Positions 24,993-33,155 of a stretch of 64,000 bases of DNA are shown in pieces. Location of the stretch: contig CAAEOL010000023.1 in NCBI GenBank assembly GCA_900757595.1, positions 25,000-88,999 of the forward strand, given 5' to 3'. Source of the DNA: an uncultured Collinsella sp. (GTDB taxonomy: Bacteria > Actinomycetota > Coriobacteriia > Coriobacteriales > Coriobacteriaceae). A program made the translations under genes and the position numbers. Position 1 is the stretch's first letter. Each line of letters starts with the position of its first letter. The notes beneath the pieces are model-generated. The model saw nothing but the letters and a program-made list of their open reading frames with translations. It made no database searches and had not been told where the DNA came from.

Positions 24993-26006
24993 ATGCCGGA
25001 CAACGGATCGATTCAAAAGAGAGACGCGCACGAGATGGCTCATGGACGTCCTGTCCAGATAACCGAGCACACGACGGTAACCGAGCTGCAGCCCAGCCTG
25101 TCCGATGTCGTGTGCGCAAACAAAAAGCTGCAGATTGGCTTTATCGTTGCGCTCGTGGTACTGGCGCTGCTGTCGGGCTTTGTAGCTCGTCCGCATTTCG
25201 CCGATACCAAGACTTGGGACTCCACCATCGAGGTCATCGATCAAAAGAAGGGCAATGTTTTGGCGCTTACGACCTCGTGCGTCGCCCTATCTGCGGGTAT
25301 CACTGCGCTGCCGGGCGATACGGGAACGCCGGTTGCCGAGCAGCTCGCGCAGCTTTCGGGTAACTTGGGCATCGTGCTTGCCGTGCTCTACCTCGAGAAA
25401 TACCTGCTGACCATTTTGTGGTCGGTTGGCCTGGGCATCCTGATCCCGTTTGCGCTGGTGCTCTTTGCGGTGTCGCTCGGCATTCACGGGCGCTGGAGCA
25501 CGAGCGCCGTCCTGCGCCGCGTGGCGACTCGCGTGCTGGTGGTCGCCATGATCGGAATGGCCTTGGTGCCTGCAAGCGTATGGGTGTCGCAAAAGGTCGA
25601 CGAAACGTATCGAGTGAGCATCGAGCAAGCCGAGCAAAAGGCGGCCGACGCTGCGGGTGTGGCAGATGGCGACAGCTCCAAAGCAAGCAAGAAAAAGACC
25701 GAGTCCACAGAGTCCAAGAATGTGCTTGAGCAGCTTGCCGACGGCGCCTCGGGTCTCGTCACATCGGTGACCAGCGGTGCCAAGCAGATGACCGATGAAA
25801 TTGTGCAGCAGGTGACCGATCTGATCGAAGGTGTCATCGTGATGATCGTGACCTCGTGCGTGATTCCACTTCTGGTGCTCGCGGCGTTTTTGTGGCTGGG
25901 GCACGTGCTACTGGGGATTGATATTTCCGGCCCGGCGAACTATTTGACGGGTCGCTTTCTGAGCGCTCCGTCCAAACATGCCAAGAGGAGCGGACGGTCT
26001 GAGTAG
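24993..26006 (+). CDS. Multi-pass membrane protein of unknown function
   Basis: The 337-residue protein is not recognised. A cytosolic N-terminus (1-46) leads to hydrophobic segments at about 47-65, 87-107, 125-163 (two passes), 178-198 and 278-305. Between the last two lies a hydrophilic region of about 80 residues with a Lys/Ser/Glu-rich stretch (DSSKASKKKTESTES) and a predicted helix (LADGASGLVTSVTSGAKQM). The ATG follows GAGGAGG. It sits between lacF and lacA with its own terminator, so it may be unrelated to lactose use. Confidence 0.8.
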   Translation: MPDNGSIQKRDAHEMAHGRPVQITEHTTVTELQPSLSDVVCANKKLQIGFIVALVVLALLSGFVARPHFADTKTWDSTIEVIDQKKGNVLALTTSCVALSAGITALPGDTGTPVAEQLAQLSGNLGIVLAVLYLEKYLLTILWSVGLGILIPFALVLFAVSLGIHGRWSTSAVLRRVATRVLVVAMIGMALVPASVWVSQKVDETYRVSIEQAEQKAADAAGVADGDSSKASKKKTESTESKNVLEQLADGASGLVTSVTSGAKQMTDEIVQQVTDLIEGVIVMIVTSCVIPLLVLAAFLWLGHVLLGIDISGPANYLTGRFLSAPSKHAKRSGRSE

Positions 26007-26042
26007 CTAAAACAGCTGTATATACCGGGAAATACCGCCGAA

Positions 26043-26077
26043 GGGCGGCCGAGACACGTTCTCGGTCGCCCTTTTGT
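26043..26077 (+). terminator. Terminator after the membrane-protein gene
   Basis: A 12-bp GGGCGGCCGAGA stem (one mismatch) is followed by TTTTGTTTG. Confidence 0.8.
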
Positions 26078-26131
26078 TTGTTGAACACATGGTCGCTACG
26101 TCCGCACCGGGTCCAAACGGTCGGCAACCAT

Positions 26132-26211
26132 CCGTGAACGGTATTTGTTCAAAAAAGAACAAAGATAAACAAATAGTTGTTGCAGTCGATGTTCGAATGT
26201 GTTCAAATAAA
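26132..26211 (+). promoter_or_regulatory. lacAB promoter region
   Basis: It holds CCGTGAACGGT (26132-26142), a GTTCAAAAAAGAAC palindrome, and TGTTCGAATG (26190-26199) running into TGTTCAAATAAACA. These are candidate sites for the DeoR/LacR-type repressor and for an unknown regulator of the GTGAACGGT sites. Confidence 0.45.
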
Positions 26212-26313
26212 CATGAACAGTGAAGAACCGCACATTCAGATGCCCGGACCTGAACGCGATTCAACACTTCCAAACAGAAACTACGCACCTGCGTATCTCT
26301 CAAGGAGGATGTC

Positions 26314-26742
26314 ATGAGGGTTGTAATCGCTTCCGATGCCGACGGTATGTCGATGAAGGAGTCCATCAAGGAGATGCTCATCGCCGACGGTCACGAGGTC
26401 GTCGACTATTCCGAGACCCCTGCCGCGGACTTTGTCGATTCCGCGACCGCCGTTGCCAAGGACCTGCTGGAGCACAAGGATTCCCAGGGCTTCGCATTCG
26501 ATAAGTATGGCGTCGGCTCCTATATGGCCGCCGTCAAGATTAAGGGCATGGTCGTCGCCAACATTTCCGACGAGCGTTCCGCCTACATGACCCGCGAGCA
26601 CAACGGCTCGCGCATGGTCACCATGGGCCCGGGCGTTGTGGGCACCGAGGTCGCCAAGAAGATCGCCCGCGAGTTCCTGCGCGCCCAGTACGCCGGCGGC
26701 CGTCACCAGATCCGTGTCGACATGCTCAACAAGATGGCCTAA
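26314..26742 (+). CDS. lacA: Galactose-6-phosphate isomerase subunit LacA
   Basis: The 142-residue protein is an RpiB/LacAB-family sugar-phosphate isomerase subunit: VVIASDADGMSMKESIKEML, FDKYGVGSYMAAVKIKGM and the conserved NGSRMVTMGPGVVG loop. It forms a heteromer with LacB to convert galactose-6-P to tagatose-6-P. The ATG follows AAGGAGGATGTC. lacB follows after 63 bases. Confidence 0.93.
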   Translation: MRVVIASDADGMSMKESIKEMLIADGHEVVDYSETPAADFVDSATAVAKDLLEHKDSQGFAFDKYGVGSYMAAVKIKGMVVANISDERSAYMTREHNGSRMVTMGPGVVGTEVAKKIAREFLRAQYAGGRHQIRVDMLNKMA

Positions 26743-26805
26743 CGAGAGCCACCGAGAACTCGAACTTCTACCTCAACTTGTGAATTCAGACGAAAGGACG
26801 TTCTG

Positions 26806-27330
26806 ATGAAGAAGACCATCGCAATCGGTTGCGACCATATCGTTACGGACGAGAAGATCTATCTGGCCGACCGCCTGGAGCAGGCTGGCTACAAGGTGCT
26901 TGACTGCGGCACCTACAGCCACACCCGTACGCACTATCCCATCTACGGTAAGGCCGTGGGCGAGGCTGTTGCCAGCGGCAAGGCCGACTTTGGCGTGGCC
27001 CTGTGCGGCACCGGCATCGGCATCACCAACGCCGTCAACAAGGTTCCCGGCGCCCGCTGCGCCCTGGTTCGCGACATGACCTCTGCCCTGTATGCCCGTC
27101 GCGAGCTCAACGCCAACATCGTGGGCTTTGGCGGCAAGATCACCGGCGAGTTCCTGATGGCCGACATCATGCTTGCCTTCCTGGAGGAGCCCTACGAGAA
27201 GACCCCCGAGCACGATGCCCTGATTGCCAAGATCGATGCCTGCAATAAGGCCGACGCTGAGGCTCAGGCTGACCCGCACTTCTTTGACGAGTTCCTCGAG
27301 AAGTGGGACCGTGGCGAATACCACGACTAA
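26806..27330 (+). CDS. lacB: Galactose-6-phosphate isomerase subunit LacB
   Basis: The 174-residue protein is the catalytic-type subunit. It has [13 protein letters not shown], the RpiB active-site loop [20 protein letters not shown] with the conserved cysteine (about residue 68), and the longer LacB C-terminus ([19 protein letters not shown]). It pairs with LacA. The transcript may run on into lacX2-lacC2, though repeats intervene. Confidence 0.95.
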   Translation: MKKTIAIGCDHIVTDEKIYLADRLEQAGYKVLDCGTYSHTRTHYPIYGKAVGEAVASGKADFGVALCGTGIGITNAVNKVPGARCALVRDMTSALYARRELNANIVGFGGKITGEFLMADIMLAFLEEPYEKTPEHDALIAKIDACNKADAEAQADPHFFDEFLEKWDRGEYHD

Positions 27331-27335
27331 GGAGG

Positions 27336-27361
27336 TTACGCGGTTTTGCCAAACCGCGTAA
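27336..27361 (+). repeat. TTACGCGG hairpin after lacB
   Basis: A perfect 11-bp stem lies just behind lacB. The word GGTTACGCGGTTT(T)xCCAAACC and the later GTCGACGCTGCGCGG recur in altered form after lacC2 (29580-29650). It is a short dispersed hairpin rather than a clear terminator. Confidence 0.6.
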
Positions 27362-27383
27362 CGGGTCGACGCTGCGCGGCGCT

Positions 27384-27468
27384 CAGGCACCCCATCTCGC
27401 CGCTTAAACCGTCGCTCGCGTACATGAAGTACGCGTCGCTCCTCTTTCGCGGCGACCTGGGGCACCTG
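27384..27468. repeat. AGGCACCCCATC hairpin element, copy A
   Basis: About 85 bases start AGGCACCCCATCTCGCCGC and end GCGGCGACCTGGGGCACCT, which are partly inverted. A GCGTAC ... GTACGC core lies inside. A near-identical copy lies at 49937-50018. The rest of the 379-bp lacB-lacX2 gap shows no gene. Confidence 0.75.
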
Positions 27469-27709
27469 ATCGCCGCTCGCTGACGTTGGGGACACCTGTG
27501 GGGTTTGTCCTTGTTGTTGCGAAGCTTTCTGGTACAGCTAGCTGCTCCGATAACACGTTTGCTTGCTTGGCTTGAGTGCTTCGCTCTTGGCGGTCCCCGG
27601 CATTCTGCAGCTTTTCAATTGACGGCTCGCGTTTCTGTGAGGGGGCGCGGGCCGGTTTTCTATCAGCCCTATTGACTTGGCGGGCTGTCGTAAGAAAGGG
27701 AAGGCTCCT

Positions 27710-28591
27710 ATGGAGTTTGTTCTTGATAACGGTTCTATCCGCGTGGCACTGAGCACGGCGGGCGGGTCGTTCACTTCTATTACGGCCAACGGCCGTGAGT
27801 ACCTGTGGCAGGGCGACCCGGCGGTGTGGTCGGGCCAGGCACCCATTTGTTTCCCGATCTGCGGCGGCCTTCGTGACGGTCGCGCAATGACCATGGGCGG
27901 CCGCGAGGTCAAGCTCGCCCGCCACGGCTTTGCTCGCAAGCAGGAGTGGAAGCTCGAGGAGCAGAGCGACAACATGGTTGTGCTGAGCTTAAGCTCTGCC
28001 GACCATGCCGAGTTGCTCGAACAGTACCCGTATCCGTTTAAGATCGTTGCTCGTTACACGATCGATGCGGAGAAGGTGGCCGTGTCGTACGAGGTGACCA
28101 ATGAGGGCACCGAGGACATGCCGTTCTTTGTGGGCGGTCACCCTGGCTTTAAGTGCCCGCTTGACGAGGGCGAGTCCTACGACGACTACGAGCTCCGTTT
28201 TGAGCAGCGCGGGGCCGCCGAGCTCTGTACTGCCGTTCCCTCGACGGGCCTGATTGATGTTGAGCATCGCAGCAAGAACCCGATGGTTGGCCATGACCTG
28301 CCGCTGACCCACGAACTCTTTGACTTCGCAGAGACCATCTTTGACGTGCTCGAGAGCCGCGTGGTTACGTTGACCAAGAAAACCGAGGACAAGGGCGTGC
28401 GCCTGACGTTCCCCGATATGCCGTACCTGATTGTGTGGAGCAAGCCCGAGGGCGACTTTGTGGCTGTTGAACCGTGGGGTGGTCTGTCCACCTGCTCCGA
28501 CGAGGACGATATTCTGGAGCACAAGCGTGGCTGCCTGGTGGCCAAGCCGGGGGAGACCGTCACTCGCGGCTTTGAGATCGAGATCCTTTAA
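27710..28591 (+). CDS. lacX: LacX-type aldose 1-epimerase family protein, copy 2
   Basis: This 293-residue protein is the same length as the copy at 1386 and very similar to it along the whole sequence (AGGSFTSITANGREYLWQGD, RHGFARKQEW, GGHPGFKCPLDEG). It lies downstream of lacAB and 53 bases before lacC2, matching a lacA-lacB-lacX-lacC order. Start chosen at 27710 by alignment with copy 1. Role as for copy 1. Confidence 0.87.
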   Translation: MEFVLDNGSIRVALSTAGGSFTSITANGREYLWQGDPAVWSGQAPICFPICGGLRDGRAMTMGGREVKLARHGFARKQEWKLEEQSDNMVVLSLSSADHAELLEQYPYPFKIVARYTIDAEKVAVSYEVTNEGTEDMPFFVGGHPGFKCPLDEGESYDDYELRFEQRGAAELCTAVPSTGLIDVEHRSKNPMVGHDLPLTHELFDFAETIFDVLESRVVTLTKKTEDKGVRLTFPDMPYLIVWSKPEGDFVAVEPWGGLSTCSDEDDILEHKRGCLVAKPGETVTRGFEIEIL

Positions 28592-28644
28592 CGAGTTATC
28601 GTATGTTTGGGGCGGGTTATGCCGTCCCGGAACAGGAGTTCAAC

Positions 28645-29580
28645 ATGATTCTGACCGTTACCATGAACCCGTCGATTGATACGCGCTATCAGCTCGACAA
28701 GCTGATCATCGACGATGTTAACCGTGTGACGCCCGAAAAGACCGCTGGCGGCAAGGGCCTCAACGTGAGCCGTGTGTTGCTGCAGTTGGGCGACGATGTG
28801 CTCGCGACTGGTCTGCTCGGCGGCCACATGGGTGCCTATATGGCCGAGCTTATGGATGCCGACGGCGTCAAGAACGACTTTGTGCCCATCGCCGGTGAGA
28901 CGCGTATTTGCCTGAATATCCTGCACGAGGGTAATCAGACCGAGCTGCTGGAGAGCGGTCCGCAGATCGCCCCGGCCGAGCTCGAGGCCTTTACGGCCAA
29001 GTTTGCCGAGCTTGCAGCGAAGGCGGACGTTGTGACGCTTTCGGGCTCGCTGCCGCGTGGCGTCGATGCCGGCTACTATGCCGAGCTCGTCAAGATCGCC
29101 GAGGAGGCGGGCGCCAAGGTGCTGCTCGACACCTCGGGTGCATCGCTTGAGGCCGCGCTGGAGTCTGACGCTAAGCCTGAGCTCGTAAAGCCCAACCTGA
29201 CCGAGATTAACGGCCTGCTGGGTACGTCCTTTACGACCGATGATGTCGATGCCCTGCGCGAGGCGCTTGCCGCCGATGACCGCTTTGCCGGTATTCCCTG
29301 GGTCGTCGTTTCGATGGGCGCCGCCGGTTCGGTGGGCTTCCATGAGGGCCGCGCGTTCCGCGCCAAGACGCCCGCGATTGCGGCTGTGAACGCAACGGGT
29401 TCCGGTGACTCGACCATCGCCGGCTTTGCGCATGCCATTGCGGCTGGTGCCGACGACGTCACGGTGCTCAAGACCGCCAATACCTGCGGCAAGCTCAACG
29501 CCATGGATCCCAAGACCGGCCACCTGGTCATGGACCGCTGGGACGAGATCTTCAACAACGTTGAAGTAACGGAGCTTTAG
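28645..29580 (+). CDS. lacC: Tagatose-6-phosphate kinase, copy 2
   Basis: This 311-residue PfkB kinase is highly similar to the copy at 2327, with TAGGKGLNVSRVL, LSGSLPRGV and the ATGSGDSTIAGF catalytic signature. Its place after lacA, lacB and lacX supports tagatose-6-P as substrate. The ATG follows AGGAGTTCAAC. Confidence 0.88.
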   Translation: MILTVTMNPSIDTRYQLDKLIIDDVNRVTPEKTAGGKGLNVSRVLLQLGDDVLATGLLGGHMGAYMAELMDADGVKNDFVPIAGETRICLNILHEGNQTELLESGPQIAPAELEAFTAKFAELAAKADVVTLSGSLPRGVDAGYYAELVKIAEEAGAKVLLDTSGASLEAALESDAKPELVKPNLTEINGLLGTSFTTDDVDALREALAADDRFAGIPWVVVSMGAAGSVGFHEGRAFRAKTPAIAAVNATGSGDSTIAGFAHAIAAGADDVTVLKTANTCGKLNAMDPKTGHLVMDRWDEIFNNVEVTEL

Positions 29581-29646
29581 GGTTACGCGGTTTACCAAAC
29601 CTATTGGTTCCGCCGTTCTACCGAACGGCGGACCGGCCGACGCTGC

Positions 29647-29745
29647 GCGGGCCGCATTTGGACAATCTGACGTTCAACTTCAAGGGCGCGACCAGAAGGT
29701 CAGCGCCCTTTCGTTTCGCGTCACCTTGTCTCAAATGCGACCCGC
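29647..29745 (+). terminator. Nested hairpin terminator after lacC2
   Basis: An outer inverted repeat (29647-29665 / 29726-29745, one mismatch and one extra base) encloses an inner stem, AGGGCGC-GACC / GGTC-GCGCCCT (29683-29710), followed by TTCGTTT. Confidence 0.65.
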
Positions 29746-29795
29746 TCGCTGTCCGTCCTCTACCTGCGGCGTTGTCTTGCTCCGGATGCGGCAGT

Positions 29796-29897
29796 TAGGG
29801 ACGTTCCTTTTCTGCCGGCAGTCTGGGACATTCCTTGGGGTAGTCATTGGGGACGTTCTTTAATAACTAGTCGTTTAAGAACGTCCCCGATGACTAC
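29796..29897. repeat. GGACGTTCC repeat, copy 2
   Basis: It matches 24817-24901. This copy also carries a long hairpin, TAGTCATTGGGGACGTTCTT with its inverse TTAAGAACGTCCCCGATGACTA, separated by ACTAGTCG. Confidence 0.7.
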
Positions 29898-29902
29898 ACT
29901 CA

Positions 29903-29942
29903 AAAACGGCGCCCGTCGGCGATGTTGCCGGCGGGCGCCGTT
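29903..29942 (-). terminator. Terminator of galK-galT
   Basis: A 16-bp stem (one mismatch) of AACGGCGCCCGTCGGC type is followed on the minus strand by a T-run. Confidence 0.8.
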
Positions 29943-29992
29943 GTCATGTGGGCGGTTATGTTGTGGCCGCTGATGAGGCTCGAACTCGCATG

Positions 29993-31612
29993 CTACAGCG
30001 AGTCGATAAAGCGCTGCTGGGCGGCACGTCCTGCCTCGTCCCACTTAAAGACACCGGCGTTGTCGAGCACGTGGCCAAACACCACGCCGACCTCCTCGTG
30101 CAGGATATCGATGGCGTTGTCGGCCGTAAGCTCGTCGGCGCGGCGAGCAAAGACGTCCTCGGCCCACGCGGCATGGCTGCGACAAAGATCATCGCCCTCG
30201 AGCGCACCGGCAAGATCGTAGCTGGCATCGACCTTGGCTGCCAGTAGATGCTCACGGACAGCGCCAAGCTCGGGAACCAGGCGCGGCGGCAGAATGGCCA
30301 GGCCCATGACCTCGATCAGGCCGATGTTCTCCTTCTTAATGTGGTGGTACTCGGCATGCGGATGGAAAACGCCCAGCGGATGCTCGTCGGTCGTGATGTT
30401 GCAGCGAAGCGCCAGGTAGGCCTCGTAGATTTCGCCGCCGGCATTTCCGCGAGAGTCGACGCGGCGGATGACGGGCGTCACGGTGTTGTGGGCCACGCCG
30501 TCGGCTGTGTGCGCGATGACGCCTACAGACTCATCGGTCCACTCGCGCCAAGCGAGGATAATCTTCTCGGCAGCGTCGAGCAACTGGGCGCGGTCATGCG
30601 AGCGCAGGCGCAGCACCGAGAGCGGCCACTGCAGCACGGTACCGCTGACCTGGTCAAAACCGGGCACGCTAAACTGCGAGACCTCGGCGGCATGCATCAT
30701 GGGGAACTCGTGTGCGCCGCCCTGGAAGTGGTCGTGCGACAAGATCGAGCCGCCCACGATGGGCAGGTCGGCGTTGGAGCCGATGAAGTAATGCGGGAAC
30801 AGGTCCACAAAATCGAGCAGGCAGGTCAGACCCTTGCGGTCGACGTGCATCGGACGATGCTCGGAGCTCATGGCAATGCAGTGCTCATTAAAGTACGCGT
30901 ACGGGCTGTACTGGAAACCCCAGCGCTCGCCGTCGAGCTGGATGGGGATAACGCGCAGATTCTGGCGGGCGGGGTGAGCGCCACCGTCGGCTGCGGCGGA
31001 GCGTCCGGGGTAGCCCTCGTTTTCAATGCAGAGCTGACAGGCGGGATACTTCTCGCCCGTGTTCTTTGCGGCGCCGGCCGCGGCAATGTCGCGCGGATCC
31101 TTTTCGGGCTTTGACAGGTTGATGGTGATCTCCAGGTCGCCCCAGTTGGTGGGGGTGCTCCATTTGATATTGCGCGCGATGGCGGCACGACGCACGTAGC
31201 CGGCGTCGCAGCACAGACCGTAGAACCAGTCGGTCGCGGCGCGGGGCTCGTTGACGCCCATACGGCCGTTGAATTCCTCGTTTACAACCGAAGGCCTCGG
31301 CATCAGCACACCCATGATGCGCATGGCGATGCGATCGCGGCCCGATGCCGTATCCTCGGCAGCACCGTTGGCAACGGCGGCCTCGGAAAGCGCGGCAAGC
31401 GTGCCCTCCAGGTCAAAATCGGGGAGCGTATCGGGGTGCAAGAGCGAGAGCTTCTCGTTCTGCAGCGCCCAGGCCATATCGAGCGCCGGTCCCGTAGCGC
31501 CGATGCACTCCAAAATGGTGTTGTAGGCCCAGATGCGGTCGTCCTGTCCGATCATCGATCGGTGGATGGCATACTCAATCAGGCCCTGCGCGGCCTCGCG
31601 CACATCAGTCAT
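29993..31612 (-). CDS. galT: UDP-glucose--hexose-1-phosphate uridylyltransferase (class II GalT)
   Basis: The 539-residue enzyme exchanges galactose-1-P with UDP-glucose in the Leloir pathway. It has the class II signature SILSHDHFQGGAHEF, holding the HxH-type nucleophilic histidine, a zinc-type PACQLCIENEGYPGR segment and an N-terminal helical region. It is slightly longer than typical class II enzymes. The start overlaps the galK stop as TAATG, indicating translational coupling; an in-frame ATG nine bases earlier is possible. Confidence 0.92.
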   Translation of the reverse strand: MTDVREAAQGLIEYAIHRSMIGQDDRIWAYNTILECIGATGPALDMAWALQNEKLSLLHPDTLPDFDLEGTLAALSEAAVANGAAEDTASGRDRIAMRIMGVLMPRPSVVNEEFNGRMGVNEPRAATDWFYGLCCDAGYVRRAAIARNIKWSTPTNWGDLEITINLSKPEKDPRDIAAAGAAKNTGEKYPACQLCIENEGYPGRSAAADGGAHPARQNLRVIPIQLDGERWGFQYSPYAYFNEHCIAMSSEHRPMHVDRKGLTCLLDFVDLFPHYFIGSNADLPIVGGSILSHDHFQGGAHEFPMMHAAEVSQFSVPGFDQVSGTVLQWPLSVLRLRSHDRAQLLDAAEKIILAWREWTDESVGVIAHTADGVAHNTVTPVIRRVDSRGNAGGEIYEAYLALRCNITTDEHPLGVFHPHAEYHHIKKENIGLIEVMGLAILPPRLVPELGAVREHLLAAKVDASYDLAGALEGDDLCRSHAAWAEDVFARRADELTADNAIDILHEEVGVVFGHVLDNAGVFKWDEAGRAAQQRFIDSL

Positions 31613-32817
31613 TACAGCCATGCCGCGTAAGCCCCCTTGTCAGAGATTGCGTAGTGGCGGGCAGAACCCTCGCCCAGCCAGCTGTTCATCTTGGTGATAA
31701 AGGTGTCGACCAGATCGAGCGGCACGAAGGCCTGGATGGTGCCGCCAAAGCCACCGCCGTGGATGCGGACGGCGCCGCGGCCGTCGAGCACATGTTCGGC
31801 AAGGGCAAGCGCATACATGGAGGGCTGCTCGGAGCCCAGTTTGGCAACGACATTCTGCAGGTACATGGCAGAGCTGGCGCCGGACTCGCGCGTCAGGACC
31901 AGGAACTGGTCGATGTCGCCGGCGTTCAGGGCAGCCCAGCGCTTGTCGACCAGGCCGTTTTCGTACCAGTAGTGAACGGCACGCAGGCAGGCGCGGTCGC
32001 CCAGCTTGGCGCGCAGCTCGGGGAGCTTGGCGTCAAAGTCGGCAACGTTTACCTCGCACAGGCGTGCCTTGCCAAACTCGGCGGCGACGTCCTGCATCTC
32101 GCGCGGAACGGCGGCGTAGTCGTCGGTGGCTGCCACATGGTCGGCGCCAACCTTAACGAGCACGAGCGCATAGCCGTGATCCTCAAAGTTGAGCTCGAGC
32201 TTCTGGGTTTTAGGCTGAGCCTGGTCCTCAAAGTCCATGTAGGCAAGGCCGCCCAGGCACACGGCGGCCTGGTCCATCAGACCGCAGGGCTTGCCGTAAT
32301 AGTTGTTCTCGGTGCGCTGGCTCATCTGCGCGAGCGCGACGGGCTCGATGGCGGGTGCGCCCCAGAGGGTTTCCATGGCGCGACCGTACGCGGCCTCGAC
32401 GGCGGCAGAGCTGGAAAGACCGCCGCCCGAGGGGACGGAGCAGGTAAAGGCAAAGTCGAAGCCGTGGGGCTCAACGCCAAGGGCTGCAATCTCGTGGGCC
32501 ATGCCGCGGACGAGGCTTGCGGACGTGCCCTTCTCGGACTCCTGAACGTCTAGCGTGTCGAGCGCGATTTCAAACGTGGGATAGCCCTCGTCGGCTACGC
32601 GAACCTTGTTGGAATCGGTTGCCACGGCGATGCCGTCGACGGCGACATCGAGCGAGCCGGCGATAACGTGGCCACCCTCGTGGTCGGTGTGGTTGCCGCT
32701 GATCTCGGAGCGGCCGGGCGCGTGCACATAGAGCACCTGGCGATCGCCGATGGGCCCAAACTCCTCCTCGAACAGCTTGGTGAGCGTGGCGAGTGTCTTT
32801 TCGTCGGGGGTGGTCAT
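31612..32817 (-). CDS. galK: Galactokinase
   Basis: The 401-residue GHMP kinase phosphorylates galactose at C1. It shows the galactokinase signature PGRSEISGNHTDHEGG (about 31-46), the ATP loop PSGGGLSSSAAVE (about 115) and the C-terminal HGGGFGGTIQAFV motif. The ATG at 32817 follows AAAGGACTCCC. galK and galT form one operon, divergent from the LacI regulator at 33156. galE is not in the window. Confidence 0.95.
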   Translation of the reverse strand: MTTPDEKTLATLTKLFEEEFGPIGDRQVLYVHAPGRSEISGNHTDHEGGHVIAGSLDVAVDGIAVATDSNKVRVADEGYPTFEIALDTLDVQESEKGTSASLVRGMAHEIAALGVEPHGFDFAFTCSVPSGGGLSSSAAVEAAYGRAMETLWGAPAIEPVALAQMSQRTENNYYGKPCGLMDQAAVCLGGLAYMDFEDQAQPKTQKLELNFEDHGYALVLVKVGADHVAATDDYAAVPREMQDVAAEFGKARLCEVNVADFDAKLPELRAKLGDRACLRAVHYWYENGLVDKRWAALNAGDIDQFLVLTRESGASSAMYLQNVVAKLGSEQPSMYALALAEHVLDGRGAVRIHGGGFGGTIQAFVPLDLVDTFITKMNSWLGEGSARHYAISDKGAYAAWL

Positions 32818-32860
32818 GGGAGTCCTTTCCTTGGCGCATACTGACGAGTTTTCCGTCGTA

Positions 32861-33063
32861 GTGAGTACGTTAACAATCTGAAGCGGCGTGAACTCAGCAT
32901 CTACGATGCCGCACGTTACGGGCTATGTTAACGTACTCATAACACAACGCTTATCACTTTTTGAGAATCTGGTAATCGGTAGAAATTCAGCCGTGAACGG
33001 TATTGCCGTATGGACTTATAGAGCAGAAGAGTTGCGGATTGAAAAAGTAGAGTACGTTAACAT
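32861..33063. promoter_or_regulatory. Three operator sites for LacI regulator 4
   Basis: GTGAGTACGTTAACAA (32861-32876), inverted ATGTTAACGTACTCAT (32925-32940) and GAGTACGTTAACAT (33050-33063) lie in the 338-bp galK/lacI4 divergent region. CCGTGAACGGT is at 32991-33001. Nothing else is recognised. Confidence 0.75.
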
Positions 33064-33155
33064 GCGTCCGACGATAGCGGGCCTCGGCGCGGGGTGTATT
33101 TCTGCCCGGGCCGGCATGCACGCTATTCAGATCTCGCAACGGTGAAGGTGATCCT

